64,000 bases of DNA, from NCBI GenBank assembly GCA_049604415.1, contig JBMYTN010000003.1:120581-184580 (forward strand), read 5' to 3'. Source of the stretch: JBMYTN01 sp049604415. GTDB lineage: Bacteria; Pseudomonadota; Alphaproteobacteria; Rhodospirillales; Rhodospirillaceae. Of this stretch, positions 61,562 to 64,000 are shown piece after piece. Under the pieces are notes generated by a model. The model saw nothing but the letters and a program-made list of their open reading frames with translations. It was not told where the DNA came from and did no database searches. The position numbers were made by a program, and so were the translations under genes. The first letter of the stretch is position 1; the number at the start of each line of letters is the position of its first letter.

Positions 61562-62801
61562 CCGGCTCCCCCCCGGACGGTCCCGCACCCGCAGCCTGTT
61601 CAACGTACCGGACCGCCGGTACCACCACCCGGATCTGTCCAAGCTCCAGGGCTGGAAGGCGATGCATAAGGAGGCCTCGATCCCCGGCGGTGAGTGGGAA
61701 AAGGAACGGCAATGGGCCCTGCGCATGGGCCTGACCGGCTCCGACAGCATCAATGACAAGTCGATCCCAACCTTCGCCCGGGGCGAGCTGCCCCATTACG
61801 CGGGCATCAGCACCTTCATGAGCGCCCCCTATGCCGAGGACGTCACCACGGTCGGCAATTTTGACGTTGCCGTGCTGGGCGCACCCTTTGATGGCGGCAC
61901 CACCTACCGTCCTGGCACCCGCTTCGGCCCCCAAGGCATCCGGCGGATCTCCGCGCTCTATACGCCCTACAATTACGAAATGGGCATCGACCTACGCGAG
62001 CAGCTGACCCTGTGCGACGCGGGCGACATTTTCACCATCCCGGCCAATCTGGAAAAAACTTTCGACCAGATCTCCCGCGCCTGCTCTCATGTGTTCTCCT
62101 CCGGGGCCATGCCGGTGATCCTGGGCGGCGACCATTCCATCGGTTTCCCCACCATCCGCGGCATCGCCGAATGCACCAGCAAGCGCATCGGCATCATCCA
62201 TTTCGACCGCCATGCCGACATCCAAGAAGTCGACCTGGACGAGCGCATGCACACCACCCCCTGGTTCCATGCCACCAACCTGCCCAATGTCAGTGCCCAT
62301 AATCTGGTGCAGATCGGCATTGGCGGCTGGCAGGTGCCCCGCGAAGGCGTCCAGGTCGCCCGAGAGCGCGAAACCACCATCATCACCATGGGCGATGTCG
62401 AGCGCCTTGGCCTCGACAAGGTCGCCGAGATCGCCTTGGAAACCGCCTGGAAGGACGCCGATATGGTCTATCTGTCCTTCGACATTGACTGCGTCGATTG
62501 CGGCTTTGTGCCGGGCACCGGCTGGCCCGAGCCCGGTGGCTTCCTGCCCCGCGAAGCCCTCGGCCTCGTTTCCCGCATCGCCGCCGAAGGCCTCTGCGGC
62601 ATCGAGGTGGTCGAGGTCTCCCCACCCTATGACCAATCCGACATCACCTCCCTGATGGCCACCCGGGTCATCGTCGATGCCCTGGGCACCCTGGTCGCCA
62701 ACAACAAGCTCGGCGCCCACAAGGCCCATATCGACAAGCCGGTCACCATCCCCCATCCGGAATTTTCCGGCGTCCGCTGGGGGCAGGAGGTCAAAGGATG
62801 A
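61551..62801 (+). CDS. Agmatinase-family ureohydrolase, probable guanidine hydrolase
   Basis: Binuclear-metal ureohydrolase of 416 residues; the fold starts near 103 (FDVAVLGAPFDGGTTYRPGTR), so there is an N-terminal extension of about 100 residues not seen in agmatinases of about 310. All six metal ligands are present: H195 (GGDHS), D219, H221 and D223 (HFDRHADIQ), D311 and D313 (SFDIDCVD). After them CGFVPGTGWPEPGG differs from the usual agmatinase DPAFAPGTG. With the guanidine-I riboswitch and importer, the best reading is hydrolysis of guanidine to urea and ammonia, as in the Ni-dependent cyanobacterial GdmH. Guanidinobutyrase or agmatinase are alternatives. AAGAAGGAG precedes ATG 61551. 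Confidence 0.82.
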   Translation: MLPNRLPPGRSRTRSLFNVPDRRYHHPDLSKLQGWKAMHKEASIPGGEWEKERQWALRMGLTGSDSINDKSIPTFARGELPHYAGISTFMSAPYAEDVTTVGNFDVAVLGAPFDGGTTYRPGTRFGPQGIRRISALYTPYNYEMGIDLREQLTLCDAGDIFTIPANLEKTFDQISRACSHVFSSGAMPVILGGDHSIGFPTIRGIAECTSKRIGIIHFDRHADIQEVDLDERMHTTPWFHATNLPNVSAHNLVQIGIGGWQVPREGVQVARERETTIITMGDVERLGLDKVAEIALETAWKDADMVYLSFDIDCVDCGFVPGTGWPEPGGFLPREALGLVSRIAAEGLCGIEVVEVSPPYDQSDITSLMATRVIVDALGTLVANNKLGAHKAHIDKPVTIPHPEFSGVRWGQEVKG

Positions 62802-63259
62802 CCCCATCAGCCCCCCAAATCCTGCGCCACCGCCCCGATGACAGCGACGGCGGAAACACCAAAGCCATCGGCCACAACCGCGACCACGCCGCGCCGATGC
62901 ATTTGCACAGCCATATGGAGCCCGAGGACCGCGCCGAGGATATCGCGGTCCTGACCACGGAGTTCATCTCCGGCTTCCAAACCGCCGCCGACAAGGCCGC
63001 CTACCTCAAGCTGGCCGGGGTGCCCCTGGAGATCCCCGGGGCCACCGAAGGCGCCCCCAGCCTAAAGCTGGTCGATATCAGCCTGCGCACCGAATGGCAG
63101 GTCGGCACCGCCAGCCCGGCCTTCGGCTCCCGCGAGCTGAGCTACCTGCCCTTCCCCGGCCCGATGATCCGCGAGCGCACCAACATGGCCCTGATCTACG
63201 TCTCCCTAGACGAGCGCCGCGAAGTCGATCTCCGCAGCTTCCTCGCCCAACGCCTCTAG
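62798..63259 (+). CDS. Small His-rich protein in guanidine operon, unknown function
   Basis: Not recognised. A 153-residue soluble protein. The N-terminal tail has six His in residues 11-39, including H35-L-H-S-H39 and a preceding H26-x3-H30, suggesting metal binding. The rest (about 40-153) is a mixed domain, with ATTEGAPSLKL-like region followed by VDISLRTEWQVGTASPAFG and LPFPGPMIRERTNMALIYVSLDERR. The ATG overlaps the ureohydrolase stop (ATGA) and GGGCAGGAGG is a strong binding site. No HypA- or HypB-like gene is nearby, so it may deliver nickel or assist the hydrolase; this is inference only. Confidence 0.72.
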   Translation: MTPSAPQILRHRPDDSDGGNTKAIGHNRDHAAPMHLHSHMEPEDRAEDIAVLTTEFISGFQTAADKAAYLKLAGVPLEIPGATEGAPSLKLVDISLRTEWQVGTASPAFGSRELSYLPFPGPMIRERTNMALIYVSLDERREVDLRSFLAQRL

Positions 63260-63696
63260 CCCGGGGGGCCGGGCAGGCCCGGAAGCCCGGGCAGGCCTTA
63301 TGCTTCCCAGCAGGGGGGAGGGGGGTGTTGGTGGACAGGGATGCGCTCCCAAGTGAGAGTTGCTAAACTTGGACCGTCGGCTGGCCCACGTCGCGCTAAC
63401 GTGTGAATGCCTGCGTGTTGGTATCCCCGGGGCGACCTAAATCCGGCCTGGGAGACCCAGTCGGCACCCCTTTCTTCGCCCGCACTTCTGATCGCGGCGA
63501 CGCCGGAATGCTCTATCTGAGCGTCTGAAGATAGTCGCCTGTGAAGAATTCCCAAGCGTTTGGAAACGTTTAGGATTTCAGGCACTTCAAGTAATCGAAA
63601 TTGCAGGAAAACGGGTCGTATGGATTAGTTTTCTTGCGATTTGCGTTTGGCTTTCTGGCGTGATTCACTGTCCTTCGATGGGCGTTGGAGGGCGTT
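63260..63696. other. 437-base non-coding stretch before an insertion sequence
   Basis: The first part (63261-63296) is a GC-rich run of short inverted repeats, for example CCGGG/CCCGG at 63269-63282, which may stop transcription of the guanidine operon but has no T-run. From about 63300 the composition changes and no credible gene is seen; a minus frame at 63298-63585 is not supported. The left end of the insertion sequence must lie within the last part, but its terminal repeat could not be placed. Confidence 0.5.
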
Positions 63697-64000
63697 ATGA
63701 AGCCAAGAGAGCCGAAATTGACGGGCCAACAGGACATGTTCCGATCTCGACTGGATCAGATCCTGGATTTGAGCCATCCAAAGGTCGTTTTGGCTGGCAT
63801 GATTGATTGGGAATTTCTGTCAGAAAAACTTGGCGCAGTTTATGCCGATGGACCTGGTCACCCGCCGCTATCGAACCGTTTGATGGCGGGCCTTCATATC
63901 CTCAAATACACCGATAATCTGTCTGACGAGGAGGTCTGTGCGCGCTGGGTCGAGAACCCCTATTACCAGATGTTTTGCGGTGAAGAGTTCTTCCAACACC
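63697..64000 (+). mobile_element. IS5-family transposase, 5' part (cut by window end)
   Basis: The open frame from ATG 63697 runs to the window end (101 codons) and begins MKPREPKLTGQQDMF, then DLSHPKVVLAGMIDWEFL, GPGHPPLSNRLMAGLHILKY, and NLSDEEVCARWVENPYYQ with MFCGEEFFQH. This is the N-terminal domain of an IS5-family DDE transposase. The DDE residues would lie beyond the window. It marks a transposon boundary on the right of the guanidine operon. Confidence 0.85.

Noticed and set aside
61992..62807. Minus-strand frame of 271 codons opposite the ureohydrolase
   Set aside because: Shadow of a gene with complete metal-site motifs.
63298..63585. Minus-strand frame of 95 codons next to the insertion sequence
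   Set aside because: No ribosome-binding site or family match was recognised; possibly a remnant, but not supportable as a gene.

Overview
The window reads as GC-rich chromosomal DNA from an alphaproteobacterium, most likely Rhodospirillales-like. The basis is the gene repertoire and the protein sequence style: Entner-Doudoroff genes, KorAB, ThyX, and short Wza-like export and exopolysaccharide genes. The genus cannot be named from the sequence alone. Genes are dense, and many neighbours share ATGA or TGATG stop/start overlaps, so most of the window is organised in long operons. No tRNA, rRNA or CRISPR array was seen.

Left third (1-27.8 kb): a two-gene RND efflux operon (minus strand); allantoicase and ureidoglycolate lyase; edd-eda; a gamma-carbonic anhydrase-like protein; two tandem hybrid histidine kinases, the first with a haem-type CxxCH sensor domain; a convergent receiver-EAL regulator; korAB; zwf-pgl, which with edd-eda encodes the route from glucose 6-phosphate to pyruvate and glyceraldehyde 3-phosphate; an AIM24-family protein; a type I secretion ABC/adaptor pair without an adjacent substrate; and mobA.

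Middle (27.7-58.4 kb): a large surface-polysaccharide region. It holds two candidate polymerases, a GDP-mannose 3,5-epimerase-like enzyme, seven glycosyltransferases (five GT4-like, one GT9, one GT2) plus a CgeB-like one, a methyltransferase, a NodU-type carbamoyltransferase, an asparagine-synthase-like amidotransferase, a flippase, an outer-membrane barrel, a Wza-like export protein, a tyrosine autokinase with a C-terminal tyrosine cluster, and two exported or membrane proteins of unknown function. Embedded in it is a minus-strand block, DUF2478-MobB fusion, dcd, dut, thyX, a DUF6134-like exported protein, and a stand-alone MbtH-like protein with no peptide synthetase in sight.

Right end (58.5-63.3 kb): the most informative system. 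A guanidine-I (ykkC) riboswitch leads an operon for an ABC importer (binding protein, permease, ATPase), a long agmatinase-family ureohydrolase that is best read as a nickel-type guanidine hydrolase, and a small His-rich protein of unknown function. The inferred job is uptake of guanidine and its hydrolysis to urea and ammonia. The His-rich protein is a candidate new component of this pathway. The window ends inside an IS5-family transposase gene.
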